Part shown: positions 23,158 to 31,122 of the stretch, one piece after another
Position numbering within the stretch: position 1 is the first letter of the stretch
Layout of the letters: each line of letters begins with the position of its first letter
Origin: DAOUKH01 sp034421515
Lineage (GTDB): Bacteria; Chloroflexota; Dehalococcoidia; SHYB01
Direction of reading: 5' to 3'
Length of the DNA: 31,122 nucleotides
NCBI GenBank assembly: GCA_034421515.1
Contig: DAOUKH010000059.1
Location: forward strand, 1-31,122
Translations under genes and position numbers: made by a program
The notes under the pieces: model-generated
What the model was told of the DNA's origin: nothing
Databases searched by the model: none
Seen by the model: the letters and a program-made list of their open reading frames with translations, nothing else

Positions 23158-24225
23158 ATGGACCAAGCGCTCACTGCACACGGCGGGTTGGATGCGGCGG
23201 AGCTGCGCTCCTTGGGCCTTCGGCCTGACGAAGTGCTCGATTTCAGTGCCAATATCAACCCCTTGGGGCCGTCGGACCGGGTGAGGCGAGCCGCGGCCGA
23301 GGCGAATATTTCCGCCTACCCGGACCGCCACAGCCTAGCCCTGCGTGAGGCCCTGGCAACCCGCCTCGGCGTTGGCCTGGACCGGCTGCTTGTCGGGAAC
23401 GGCGCTGCGGAGCCTATCCACCTCCTGGCACGTGCCGGCATTCGCCCCGGCGACCGCTGTCTGATATTCGGCCCAACTTTTGGGGAGTACCAAGCCGCAG
23501 CGGAGGTAGCGGGCGCGGAACTGCATTGGACCCAGGCCGACGCGGCGCGGGGCTTTCGGTGGGATCTCGATGCGGGTGTCCGAACAATCAAGCGTTTGCG
23601 GCCCAGGCTGGTTTTCCTCTGCAACCCGAACAATCCGACTGGTGTCTACCTGGCTTCGAACGACGTGCTGCGAATCCGCGACGCCATCGGCGGGGACGGG
23701 CTGCTCGCGGTGGACGATGCCTTCTCCCCGCTCGCCGACTGTCCCTGGGACTCGGCTTCTCTCCTCGGAGGCGGCAACGTCGCGCTCCTCCGTTCCATGA
23801 CCAAGGCTCACGCCCTAGCGGGAGTCAGACTGGGCTATCTGTTGGCTGGGCCGGAGGTTGTCTCAGCAACCCGCCGCCTCCAGCCGGCTTGGAGCGTCAA
23901 CTCCGTGGCGCAGGCCGCCGGCATCGCCGCTTTGGACGATGCCGACCACGTGGCCGCCGCGAGGAAGGTCATCTCGACGGCCAAAGCCTATCTCTACCGC
24001 GAGCTAGAGGCGATGGGGATTCCCGCCGTACCCTCGGCCGCCAACTTTGTCCTGGTACGGGTGGGCGACGCTCGGAAGGTGCGCGGCGACCTTCTCCGCC
24101 GCCGAATCGCGGTGCGCGACTGCACCTCCTTCGGCCTGCCCGAGTACATCCGCATTGCCACCCGTCTCCCCGAAGAGTGCGCCCTTCTTATAGCGGCCCT
24201 CCGCGAAGTCCTAGCCCATGAGTAG
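23158..24225 (+). CDS. cobD: L-threonine-O-3-phosphate decarboxylase, PLP-dependent (CobD)
   Basis: 355 residues of the class I/II aminotransferase fold. This enzyme makes aminopropanol phosphate, the substrate of CbiB, from threonine phosphate. The N-terminus shows ILDFSANINPLGPS-like motifs (LDFSANINPLGPSD, 27-40). The CNPNNPTG motif is at 155-162. The PLP lysine is K216 in SMTKAHALAGVRLGY. The usual DEAF acidic segment reads DDAF (186-189). It lies 10 bp after cbiB and its stop overlaps the cbiP start by 8 bases. PduX further along should supply its substrate. Confidence 0.92.
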   Translation: MDQALTAHGGLDAAELRSLGLRPDEVLDFSANINPLGPSDRVRRAAAEANISAYPDRHSLALREALATRLGVGLDRLLVGNGAAEPIHLLARAGIRPGDRCLIFGPTFGEYQAAAEVAGAELHWTQADAARGFRWDLDAGVRTIKRLRPRLVFLCNPNNPTGVYLASNDVLRIRDAIGGDGLLAVDDAFSPLADCPWDSASLLGGGNVALLRSMTKAHALAGVRLGYLLAGPEVVSATRRLQPAWSVNSVAQAAGIAALDDADHVAAARKVISTAKAYLYRELEAMGIPAVPSAANFVLVRVGDARKVRGDLLRRRIAVRDCTSFGLPEYIRIATRLPEECALLIAALREVLAHE

Positions 24226-25738
24226 TCTTGCCAGAGTCATCATGGTGCAGGGAACCTCGTCTCACGCGGGTAAGTCCATCCTGGCTACCGCCCTTTGCCG
24301 CATCTTCGCCCAGGATGGTCTCCAAGTTGCGCCGTTCAAGGCGCAGAACATGTCCCTGAACTCGTACGCCACGCTCGGAGGCGGCGAGATCGGCCGCTCC
24401 CAGGCCGTCCAGGCCGCCGCCGCGATGGTGGAGCCGACGGTGGGGATGAACCCCGTCCTGCTCAAGCCGGAAGGCGAGAGACGCTCCCAGGTCGTCGTTC
24501 TGGGAAGACCCCAAGCCGTTGCCTCGGCCCGCGAATACCACGAGCTCAAGCCATCGATTTGGCAGACGGTCACCGCATCGCTCGACCGGTTGCGCGCGGA
24601 CTACGACGTGGTCGTGATCGAGGGTGCCGGCAGCCCCGCCGAAATCAACCTCAAGGAACACGAGATCGTCAACATGCGGGTGGCCCGCCATGCCGACGCG
24701 CCCGTTCTCCTGATTGGCGATATCGACCGCGGCGGCGTCTTCGCCCAGCTCGTCGGCACCATGGCCCTCCTTGACCCCGAAGAGAAGGCGCTGGTGAAGG
24801 GGCACGTCATCAACAAGTTCCGCGGCGACCCTTCCCTACTCACGCCGGGCCTCGACCTTCTGGAAGGAAAGACCGGCATACCCGTCGCGGGTGTTATCCC
24901 GTACTTTTTCGACATCCATGTCCCCGAGGAGGACTCCCTGGGCCTCGTTCCTGAAGTGGACGGCGGCGGGGCGGCGGTCGACGTGGCGATCATGCGGCTG
25001 CCGCACATCGCCAACTTCGACGACTTCGACCCCCTGCGCCATGAGGCGGGCGTCCGCGTTCGCTACATTCACGGCAGCGAGGAATTCGGGAGCCCAGACC
25101 TCGTCATCATCCCCGGCAGCAAGACGACCGTTGCGGATCTCGATTGGCTGCGGGCCCGAGGCCTTGACGAGCGCATTTTAACCGCGCGGCGGGACGGGAC
25201 CCCGGTCATAGGCATCTGCGCGGGCTATCAGATGTTGGGCATGGAGCTGCTCGATCCGGACGGCGTGGAGTCGCCGCGGGCGAGGGCGCCCGGCCTCGGG
25301 CTGCTCCCGACATCGACCACCTTCCTGAAGAACAAGTCTACGTACCAGGTAATCGGACATGTCGCCGAGGGCCGCGGCCTCTTGGAAGGTTGCCGGGGAG
25401 CGGAGGTCGTCGCCTACGAGATCCACATGGGTGCCACGTCCGAGGAGGGCCGTTCCCAACCGTTCTCCGTGAATGCGCGGTCGGACCGGTCCGTGGCCTC
25501 GCCGGGCGGCGCCATGGATGACGAGGGGCTGACCCTCGGCACCTACCTGCACGGACTCTTCCACAACCGCGCCGTGCGCCGTTCGGTCCTGGAGTGCGCC
25601 AGTGAGCGCAAGGGCGTGGTCTTGCCCGCCCCCGGCGGCGACATCGAACCAAGCGTCGAGTACGACAAACTGGCAGCGCTGGTCCGCGAACACCTCGACA
25701 TGGACCTGGTCTATCGCGTAACGAGGTTGGCGCCGTGA
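24218..25738 (+). CDS. cbiP: Cobyric acid synthase (CbiP/CobQ)
   Basis: 506 residues, normal length. Glutamine- and ATP-dependent amidation of adenosylcobyrinic acid a,c-diamide at four positions. N-terminal synthetase domain: VQGTSSHAGKS (P-loop-like, 10-20), PFKAQNMSLNS and EGAGSPAEINL. C-terminal class I glutamine amidotransferase domain: nucleophile C334 in GICAGYQMLG (family usually GICGGYQMLG), with the histidine in TYLHGLFHN near the C-terminus. The ATG at 24218 overlaps the end of cobD. Its stop overlaps the pduX GTG, so the operon is translationally coupled throughout. Confidence 0.95.
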   Translation: MSSLARVIMVQGTSSHAGKSILATALCRIFAQDGLQVAPFKAQNMSLNSYATLGGGEIGRSQAVQAAAAMVEPTVGMNPVLLKPEGERRSQVVVLGRPQAVASAREYHELKPSIWQTVTASLDRLRADYDVVVIEGAGSPAEINLKEHEIVNMRVARHADAPVLLIGDIDRGGVFAQLVGTMALLDPEEKALVKGHVINKFRGDPSLLTPGLDLLEGKTGIPVAGVIPYFFDIHVPEEDSLGLVPEVDGGGAAVDVAIMRLPHIANFDDFDPLRHEAGVRVRYIHGSEEFGSPDLVIIPGSKTTVADLDWLRARGLDERILTARRDGTPVIGICAGYQMLGMELLDPDGVESPRARAPGLGLLPTSTTFLKNKSTYQVIGHVAEGRGLLEGCRGAEVVAYEIHMGATSEEGRSQPFSVNARSDRSVASPGGAMDDEGLTLGTYLHGLFHNRAVRRSVLECASERKGVVLPAPGGDIEPSVEYDKLAALVREHLDMDLVYRVTRLAP

Positions 25739-26802
25739 TAGGTCGCGGCGATGCGCGCCGCACCAATGGCGCACGGGCAGAGGGCATCGCCTCGGCCCCC
25801 GCCACCTGCGGCGAGCTCGCCCAAGGACTGCTGGATGGAACGCTGGTGATGGTGACCTGCCCCATCGACCTCCACGCGACAGCGACGGTGGCCCTGTTCG
25901 AAGGATCGGGACGGGTCCACGGTCCGGCCAATGCACCCAAAGCGCGCCGCGCCGTTGCCCTGACGCTCGCTTCCTTGGGGCGCACCGGTCTGGACGCACG
26001 GCTGAGCCTTGAGGGCCAGATCCCGAGGAAGAAGGGGATGGCGAGCAGCACCGCCGATGTTGCCGCGGCCATTGGAGCGACCGCCGCCGCGCTCGACGTG
26101 CCCCTTCCAGTTCGTTGGCAGGCCGACCTCGCCTTGGCCGTCGAGCCGAGCGACGGCGTGATGCTACCCGGTATCGCACTGTTCGACCACCGAAGCGCTC
26201 GAATCGCCCGGTCTCTGGGCGAGCCCCCACCCATGAGGGTCCTGGTCTTGGAATTCGCCGGCGCCGTCGACACCGAGACGTTCAACGCCCTAGACCACGG
26301 CGCGGAACTCCGGCGGCAAGCGGCGCGGTTCCAGGAAGCGGTCGAACTCATAACTGCTGGACTGCAGCACGGGGACGTCGAACTGATTGCCCGCGGAGCG
26401 ACGCAGAGCGCCCTAGCACATCAGGGAGTGCTGCCCAAGCCGCAGCTTCCCGCCGTCCTCGCCCTCGGCCGCGCCGCTGGGGCCGTCGGCGTCAACGTTG
26501 CGCACAGCGGCACCGTGATGGGACTGATGTTTGGCGAGGACGCCGAGCGTATGCGGTGGGCCGCGCATCACGTGTCGAGGCGGCTGCCCGGCCTCCTGGC
26601 GACGTATGAACACCGCGTCATCGGCGGCGGCGTGATGCAACACGGCGCGGCGAGAGAAGCGAGAGCGCCCGGCTACGCGCCAGTCGGACCGCCGCCGGCC
26701 TCTCGACCCTTCACTCTCAGCGGCAGCCCGGCGGCCATGAAATACACGTCGTCCGCCGCCGCGGCAACGGTCTGGTTCACACGGCCGAGCTCGTCGGCGT
26801 AG
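25735..26802 (+). CDS. pduX: L-threonine kinase (PduX-like GHMP kinase) with C-terminal extension
   Basis: 355 residues from GTG at 25735, overlapping the cbiP stop (GTGA). PduX makes L-threonine phosphate for CobD. The N-terminus GIASAPATCGELAQG is the typical PduX motif; the glycine/serine-rich GHMP nucleotide motif is IPRKKGMASSTAD (96-108). The C-terminal GHMP motif VNVAHSGTVMGL is at about 253-264 and the family-typical end (HRVIGGGVMQHG) is at about 293-304. Salmonella PduX has about 300 residues; here about 50 extra, low-complexity residues follow because no stop occurs until 26802. The last 43 codons are antisense to cobU, and the extension is probably a lost-stop run-on. Confidence 0.88.
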   Translation: MIGRGDARRTNGARAEGIASAPATCGELAQGLLDGTLVMVTCPIDLHATATVALFEGSGRVHGPANAPKARRAVALTLASLGRTGLDARLSLEGQIPRKKGMASSTADVAAAIGATAAALDVPLPVRWQADLALAVEPSDGVMLPGIALFDHRSARIARSLGEPPPMRVLVLEFAGAVDTETFNALDHGAELRRQAARFQEAVELITAGLQHGDVELIARGATQSALAHQGVLPKPQLPAVLALGRAAGAVGVNVAHSGTVMGLMFGEDAERMRWAAHHVSRRLPGLLATYEHRVIGGGVMQHGAAREARAPGYAPVGPPPASRPFTLSGSPAAMKYTSSAAAATVWFTRPSSSA

Positions 26803-27236
26803 CTTCGGCCGAGTTGGGTCGCCGGCACGACACCGAGGCCAACCTCGTTGCTGACCACGATCCAGGTCGAGTCGGCCTTCCCGTACAATCCGAGCAGTCT
26901 CTGCGTTTCCGACAAGATATCCACGTTCCCCGGTCCTGGACCTTCACTCCGCAGGAGCAGGTTGCTGACCCATATCGTCAGGCAGTCAAGCAGCACCGTG
27001 TCATAGCGGTGCAACACGGGCGTTAACGCCCCAACGAGATCGATGGGCTCTTCCAGAGTGTCCCAGTCTGGAGGTCGGGCTTCGCGATGCGCCTGGATGC
27101 GCGCCGCCATCTCTTCGTCGCCCGCCTCCGCGGTCGCCACGAACAGGGCCCGCTTCCCCTCCGACGCCAGCCGCTGCGCGTAGCTGCTCTTTCCCGCTCG
27201 GACTCCCCCCAGCACCAGCGTCAGCCGTTGACCCAT
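26673..27236 (-). CDS. cobU: Adenosylcobinamide kinase / adenosylcobinamide-phosphate guanylyltransferase (CobU)
   Basis: 187 residues. It phosphorylates adenosylcobinamide and transfers GMP to give AdoCbi-GDP. The P-loop is GGVRAGKSS (10-18). H50 in EEMAARIQAHREARPPDW aligns with the histidine that is guanylylated in the family. Further motifs are VLLDCLTIWVSNLL, IVVSNEVGLGVVP and GRVNQTVAAAADDVYFMAAGLP. The ATG at 27236 overlaps the end of cobC by 16 bases. The last 43 codons, including the conserved GRVNQ motif, are antisense to the extended 3' end of pduX. Last gene of the minus-strand operon. Confidence 0.94.
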   Translation of the reverse strand: MGQRLTLVLGGVRAGKSSYAQRLASEGKRALFVATAEAGDEEMAARIQAHREARPPDWDTLEEPIDLVGALTPVLHRYDTVLLDCLTIWVSNLLLRSEGPGPGNVDILSETQRLLGLYGKADSTWIVVSNEVGLGVVPATQLGRSYADELGRVNQTVAAAADDVYFMAAGLPLRVKGREAGGGPTGA

Positions 27237-27868
27237 GCGTCACTTCCCTCACTCCGCCCGGAGAGATGGCCGGTGTCATTCCAGACCTCGAGCACGCGGC
27301 CGCCCGGGTGGTTACTGACGATGGAGAGACCGCCGCAGTCAACCCGAAAACGCCAAAAGTGTTCCTCCGTCAGGTCCAGGAGGCAAACGAGCAGCGCGCG
27401 AACCGAACCCCCGTGCGCGACCACGAGGACGTCCTCAGAGGGATCGTGGCGTTCCGCGGTGCGTGCGCAGAATCGCCGCACCCGCTCCAGCATCTGCGGC
27501 ATGTCTTCGCCGCCGGGAGCCGCAAACGCCCGCCCCCGCAGCCGCATCCGTGCCGCGAACACGTCCGGGTCTCGCGCCTCGGCCTGGGCGAGCGTCAGCC
27601 CCTCCCACGCCCCGTAGGAGAACTCCCGCAGGTCCGCTTCCGTCGTGATCGGGACCTCACAGCCCCCGACGATGGCCTCCGCGCTCGCACGCGCCCGCGA
27701 CAGGTCGCTGGTATAGGCCGCGGAGAACGGGTGCCCGGCAAGCCGCTTCGCCACCGACCGCGCCTGCCGCATGCCCTCCTCGCTCAGGGGCACGTCGGTA
27801 TGGCCTTGGACCCGGCCGTCCCGGTTCCATAACGTTTCGCCGTGCCGCACGAGGTACCAGCTACCCAT
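27221..27868 (-). CDS. cobC: Histidine phosphatase, alpha-ribazole phosphatase-like (CobC)
   Basis: 215 residues from ATG at 27868; GGAG lies 8 bases before it. A longer in-frame reading would add 88 glycine-rich residues antisense to nothing conserved and overlap cobS. Catalytic RHG at 8-10 (YLVRHGETLWNRDGRVQG), SDLSRARASAE, the acid/base segment LREFSYGAWEG and the second histidine in VVAHGGSVRALL are typical of the phosphoglycerate mutase superfamily. In a cob operon it most likely dephosphorylates alpha-ribazole phosphate or adenosylcobalamin phosphate. It lies 11 bp after cobS and overlaps cobU by 16 bases. Confidence 0.85.
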   Translation of the reverse strand: MGSWYLVRHGETLWNRDGRVQGHTDVPLSEEGMRQARSVAKRLAGHPFSAAYTSDLSRARASAEAIVGGCEVPITTEADLREFSYGAWEGLTLAQAEARDPDVFAARMRLRGRAFAAPGGEDMPQMLERVRRFCARTAERHDPSEDVLVVAHGGSVRALLVCLLDLTEEHFWRFRVDCGGLSIVSNHPGGRVLEVWNDTGHLSGRSEGSDAWVNG

Positions 27869-27879
27869 CTCCTGGACTC

Positions 27880-28641
27880 CTACCAAAACGGCATGTCGAA
27901 CGCCAATGAGGACACCTGGAACAGGATAAGCCCGAGCAGAAGCACCGCCACCTCCGCCACCTCGTTGACGGCGCCGTAGGTGTCGCCCGTCATCCCTCCC
28001 AGCAGGCGCGTGACCCACCAGCCCAAGCCGAGGGCCACCCCGAGGGCCGCGCCCAGGAGCACCAGCCCGCCAAAGCCGAGGAACAGTCCGCCCGCCGCCG
28101 CCGCCGTAGCGAACGCAAGCGCCACCTGCCACCGCGCCCGCCCCGACTGGAATGACGTGCCGAGTCCTTGCTGCCTAGCGTACGGAAAGACGGCCATGGC
28201 CGATACGATTCCCAACCTCGACAGGCACGGGAACGCCAGCAGCAGCCCGAAACGCAGATCGTCATCGATGCTCGTCAGCAGCGCCCACTTCAGCAGCAGC
28301 AGGCCCACACCGCCGACCACGGCGAAGGCGCCGACGTGGGAGTCCCTCAGGATCTCCAGCCGTCTCTCGGGGGAGTCGCCACCAAGCAGCCCATCGCAGG
28401 CGTCCAGGAACCCCTCGGTGTGAATCGCCCGGGTCAGCACCAGCAGCGCCACGACCAGAAGCGCGCCCACCACCATCGGCGGCAGCGCCGCTCGTGCCGC
28501 GAGGTCCAGCCCCGCCAGAATCCCTCCCAGTGCAAGACCGACAAGCGGAAACCAGGCCCGCGAAGGTCCCATTTGAGGGCGGCCGCTTGGCGCAAACGGA
28601 AGAATCGTCAGAAAGCCGATGGCTAGCCGCAGGCCTTTCAT
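27880..28641 (-). CDS. cobS: Adenosylcobinamide-GDP ribazoletransferase (cobalamin synthase, CobS)
   Basis: 253 residues from ATG at 28641, an integral membrane enzyme joining AdoCbi-GDP and alpha-ribazole(-phosphate). It starts MKGLRLAIGFLTILPFAP, as usual for CobS. The conserved acidic motif GFLDACDGLLGG is followed by SPERRLEILRDSHVGAFAVV, equivalent to the D-x-x-D-G...RDSxxGxxG active-site region. About six hydrophobic spans. A longer in-frame reading upstream would overlap cobT. The gene begins 20 bases after cobT and ends 11 bases before cobC. Confidence 0.94.
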   Translation of the reverse strand: MKGLRLAIGFLTILPFAPSGRPQMGPSRAWFPLVGLALGGILAGLDLAARAALPPMVVGALLVVALLVLTRAIHTEGFLDACDGLLGGDSPERRLEILRDSHVGAFAVVGGVGLLLLKWALLTSIDDDLRFGLLLAFPCLSRLGIVSAMAVFPYARQQGLGTSFQSGRARWQVALAFATAAAAGGLFLGFGGLVLLGAALGVALGLGWWVTRLLGGMTGDTYGAVNEVAEVAVLLLGLILFQVSSLAFDMPFW

Positions 28642-28661
28642 GGGTGACGCCCGCCTACGTG

Positions 28662-29717
28662 CTATGGGCTCCGGTCGGAGACACCAGCCTCCGTGAAGGT
28701 TGCCATCTCCGCCAGACAGGCCGCTGCCGCTTCCACCAAACCCATCGCCAGCACCGCCCCCGTACCCTCGCCGAGCCTCATGCCCAGGTCCAACAGCGGT
28801 TGCAGCCCCAAGTGCGACAACGCCACCCGATGCCCCGTCTCCGCCGACAGGTGCGCGGCAATTACATAGTCCTTGACATCGGCGCAAAGGCTGTATGCGA
28901 TGAGACCTGCGGCGCCGGAAATGAAGCCGTCGAGCACCACGGGCCGGCGAGCGAGGGCGGCCCCTAGCACCACCCCCGCCAGCACGCCGATCTCGAACCC
29001 GCCGACCTTGGCCAGCACGTCTAGTCCGTCGCCAGGATTAGGCCGGTTCACCTCAAGCGCACGAACGACGACATCAACCTTGTGCCTCAACTCTTCGCCA
29101 TTTCGACCCGTTCCCCGGCCCGTCGTCTCCCCCGGCGGGCGGCGAGTCAGCGCCGCGGTAATGGCGCTCGACGCCGTCGTATTCCCGATGCCCATGTCGC
29201 CGGTGCCGATGATGTCTGCGCCGGCCTCGATCGCCTCCAGCGCAAACCCAACGCCCGCCTCGACGCACGTCTCCGCCTCCTCCCGCGTCATCGCCGGGCC
29301 CTGCGTTATATCGCCGGTGCCGGCCCTCATCCCGATGCGCTGCAGATCGGGGCGGTCGGGTAGCGGCGCGGCCAAGCCGGCGTCGACGATGATGAGTTCC
29401 ACGCCCGCCTTCCGCGCCATGACGTTGATTGCGGCGCCGCCGGCCAGGAAATTGCGCACCATCTGCGCCGTGACTTCCTGGGGATAGCCGGTGACTCCCT
29501 GTGCTACGACGCCGTGGTCGGCGGCAGCCACAATGACCGTCTTGCCGCCCAGCTTTGGCCGCTCCGTCCCAAAGATGCCGGCCAATTGAACGGATAGGTC
29601 CTCCAACCGGCCCAGACTGCCAGGCGGCTTGGTGAGATTCGCCTGACGAAACTCGGCCGCCCGCTTCGCTTCGGGGTCGGCCGGTCGGATACGGGCAACC
29701 GCCTCGTCCAGCATCAT
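28662..29717 (-). CDS. cobT: Nicotinate-nucleotide-dimethylbenzimidazole phosphoribosyltransferase (CobT)
   Basis: 351 residues, normal length. It activates the lower-ligand base to alpha-ribazole phosphate. The N-terminal substrate loop is LTKPPGSLGRLEDL. AADHGVVAQGVTGYP, GTGDMGIGNTTASSA and VLDGFISGAAGL are family motifs. The catalytic glutamate is in LGMRLGEGTGA near the C-terminus. The ATG at 29717 lies 2 bases after the stop of the adenosyltransferase gene. No gene for lower-ligand synthesis is in the window, so the base may be scavenged or made elsewhere. Confidence 0.95.
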   Translation of the reverse strand: MMLDEAVARIRPADPEAKRAAEFRQANLTKPPGSLGRLEDLSVQLAGIFGTERPKLGGKTVIVAAADHGVVAQGVTGYPQEVTAQMVRNFLAGGAAINVMARKAGVELIIVDAGLAAPLPDRPDLQRIGMRAGTGDITQGPAMTREEAETCVEAGVGFALEAIEAGADIIGTGDMGIGNTTASSAITAALTRRPPGETTGRGTGRNGEELRHKVDVVVRALEVNRPNPGDGLDVLAKVGGFEIGVLAGVVLGAALARRPVVLDGFISGAAGLIAYSLCADVKDYVIAAHLSAETGHRVALSHLGLQPLLDLGMRLGEGTGAVLAMGLVEAAAACLAEMATFTEAGVSDRSP

Positions 29718-29719
29718 CC

Positions 29720-30295
29720 CTAGAACTCAATCCCCCGCTGGGCCTTGATGCCCTGGTCCTGGTAGGGATGCTTGACGAGCTTCATTTCGGTAACGAGGTC
29801 GGCGCAGTCGATCAACTTCTGCGGCGCATACCGGCCGGTGATGATGACGTGCAATGCATCGGGACGCTGCCGCAGGGTCTCCACGACGTCGTCAACCGGG
29901 ACCCAGCCGTAGTGCATCGCGTAGGTGAACTCGTCCAGGACGACGATGTCCTCCTCCCCCCTGAGGATCACCTCCTTGCATCGCTCCCACTGTTCCTGCG
30001 CTAGCGCCGCCGTTCGGTCCATGTCCTTCGAAAGCCAAGTGAACCCGTCGCCCAGGGCCTCGATCGGAATGCCCAAGCGGGCCGCCGCCCGCTGCTCGCC
30101 GAACTGCGCGCCCGTGTGCTTGATGAACTGGAACATCCTGATTTTGAAGTTCCGGCCCCAGGCACGGAAGATCACCCCCAAGGCAGCGGTCGTCTTGCCC
30201 TTACCGTCGCCGGTATTGACGATGACGAGCCCTTTGCGGACGCGGGGACGCTTCACCACCTTCGCGGGCGCTTCCGAGGGATCGCGCTTGCTCAT
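29720..30295 (-). CDS. cobA: Corrinoid adenosyltransferase (CobA/BtuR family)
   Basis: 191 residues. It adds the 5'-deoxyadenosyl group from ATP to cob(I)alamin or cobinamide. After a basic N-terminal stretch of 20 residues comes KGLVIVNTGDGKGKTTAALG, with the P-loop GDGKGKTT at 29-36. IVVLDEFTYAMHYGWV and HVIITGRYAP are further family motifs. The ATG at 30295 is 3 bases after the stop of the ABC ATPase gene. Position between the transporter and the salvage genes fits adenosylation of imported corrinoids. Confidence 0.94.
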   Translation of the reverse strand: MSKRDPSEAPAKVVKRPRVRKGLVIVNTGDGKGKTTAALGVIFRAWGRNFKIRMFQFIKHTGAQFGEQRAAARLGIPIEALGDGFTWLSKDMDRTAALAQEQWERCKEVILRGEEDIVVLDEFTYAMHYGWVPVDDVVETLRQRPDALHVIITGRYAPQKLIDCADLVTEMKLVKHPYQDQGIKAQRGIEF

Positions 30296-30298
30296 ACG

Positions 30299-31122
30299 CT
30301 ACCTCACCCTTTCCGCCAGACCCTCCGCCGCCGCACTCCCGAATGCGCCGTTCCCGGGCAGTCCCCGCCCGTTCGACGATGGCCTGCCCGCCGGGCCGAT
30401 CAGGCTGATCGCCAAAGCCCCGGTGACCGGGTCACGATACACCGCCGACTTCACGCCGAAAGCCGACTCGATGACCTCCGGGCACAGCACCGATTCGGGC
30501 GGCCCGTCGGCGAGCACCCTCCCCTCGCTCAGCAGCACGAGACGGTCGCAGTAACGCGCCGCCATGTTTAGGTCGTGGATGGCCGCGACCGCGGTCAAGC
30601 CGTCGTCGACGAGCTGCCGGACCAGGTCGAGAACCTTGATCTGGTGAAAGATGTCTAGGTTCGAGGTCGGCTCGTCCAGCAGTAGGACCCGGGGTTGTTG
30701 TGCCAAGGCGCGGGATACGAACACTCGCTGGCGCTCGCCGCCGGAAAGCGTGTCGAGGGTCCTGTCCGCGAACTGCTCGATTTCCGTTAGCCGCATCGAG
30801 TCCCTGGCGATGTGGTCATCTTCCGCGCCCTCGATCTGGAAGCGCCCCAGGTGCGGGTACCGGCCCATAAGCACGAGCTCGAGGGCGGTGAAGCCATGGG
30901 TGTACGGCGCGATCTGGGGGACGAGAGCCAGCCGGGCGGCGACCTCCTTGGAAGATATGGACTGCAGGTCCGTACCGTCCAAGTAGACGGTGCCTTCTTG
31001 CTGGCGGAGGATGCCGGATATAGCCCGCAGGAGCGTAGACTTTCCCGCGCCGTTAGGGCCAATTAAGCCGACCAGTTGCCCGCTATCGGCGTGCAGGTCC
31101 ACGCTGTCCAGCAAGGTCTGCG
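30299..31122 (-). CDS. btuD: ABC transporter ATPase, FecCD/BtuD-type, 5' end outside window
   Basis: About 274 residues are visible, reading in frame to the right edge (the upstream codons give QTLLDSVDL), so a few dozen N-terminal residues are missing. Walker A is GPNGAGKST, followed by the Q-loop VPQIAPYTHGFTALELVLMG. The signature is a standard LSGGERQR, Walker B is LLLDEPTSNLD, and the H-loop is IHDL. These features and the spacing match ATPases of the iron-siderophore/vitamin B12 importers. Its place directly before cobA suggests corrinoid import; permease and binding protein should lie to the right. The tail of about 35 residues after AISLIGP is low-complexity Gly/Ala/Ser and not typical. 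Confidence 0.88.
   Translation of the reverse strand, partial: QTLLDSVDLHADSGQLVGLIGPNGAGKSTLLRAISGILRQQEGTVYLDGTDLQSISSKEVAARLALVPQIAPYTHGFTALELVLMGRYPHLGRFQIEGAEDDHIARDSMRLTEIEQFADRTLDTLSGGERQRVFVSRALAQQPRVLLLDEPTSNLDIFHQIKVLDLVRQLVDDGLTAVAAIHDLNMAARYCDRLVLLSEGRVLADGPPESVLCPEVIESAFGVKSAVYRDPVTGALAISLIGPAGRPSSNGRGLPGNGAFGSAAAEGLAERVR

Noticed and set aside
27869..28132. N-terminal extension of CobC (88 extra residues)
   Set aside because: Gly/Arg-rich, overlaps cobS, and the ATG at 27868 has a good ribosome binding site and begins right at the phosphatase fold.

Overview
The window is about 31 kb of GC-rich bacterial chromosome with tightly packed genes. It carries an alternative complex III operon, lipoprotein-type membrane fusion proteins with no TolC-like partner, a selenocysteine-containing SelD, a CysO-cysteine peptidase (Mec)-like JAMM protein and a late cobalamin pathway including a PduX-type threonine kinase. 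This mix would fit a Chloroflexota-like or other non-proteobacterial respiring bacterium. That placement is inference from gene content only and is of low confidence. I saw no insertion sequences, phage genes, CRISPR arrays, rRNA or convincing tRNA genes. No gene-free stretch exceeds 300 bases.

Layout. 1-301 (minus): 5' part of a SulP-type anion permease, cut by the window edge. 421-3183 (plus): a ClpB-like AAA+ protein whose first ATPase domain has lost its Walker B acid pair. 3197-5304 (minus): a small operon of APS reductase (cysH), APS kinase (cysC) and a crotonase, preceded by a good sigma-70 promoter, a possible short ORF ending in Cys-Thr-Cys, and an intrinsic terminator. 5535-13883 (minus): an eight-gene alternative complex III (quinol:electron acceptor oxidoreductase) operon. 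It holds a small membrane protein, pentaheme ActA, ActB split into two proteins, two NrfD-type membrane subunits, ActD, cytochrome ActE and a small anchored protein. Its likely promoter lies at 13969-13998.

14066-15118 (plus): selD, read through an in-frame TGA at codon 18. 15188-15613 (plus): the Mec-like JAMM peptidase. 15793-22164 (plus): a MacB-type ABC system with two tandem lipoprotein membrane fusion proteins carrying very long coiled coils, an ATPase with an altered signature motif, and a permease.

22230-26802 (plus) and 26673-31122 (minus): two convergent cobalamin operons whose last genes overlap tail-to-tail by 130 bp. The plus operon (cbiB, cobD, cbiP, pduX) makes cobyric acid and the aminopropanol phosphate arm and joins them. 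The minus operon (ABC ATPase, cobA/btuR, cobT, cobS, cobC, cobU) handles corrinoid uptake, adenosylation, and activation and attachment of the lower ligand. Together they cover the late part of the pathway; no corrin-ring genes are in the window.
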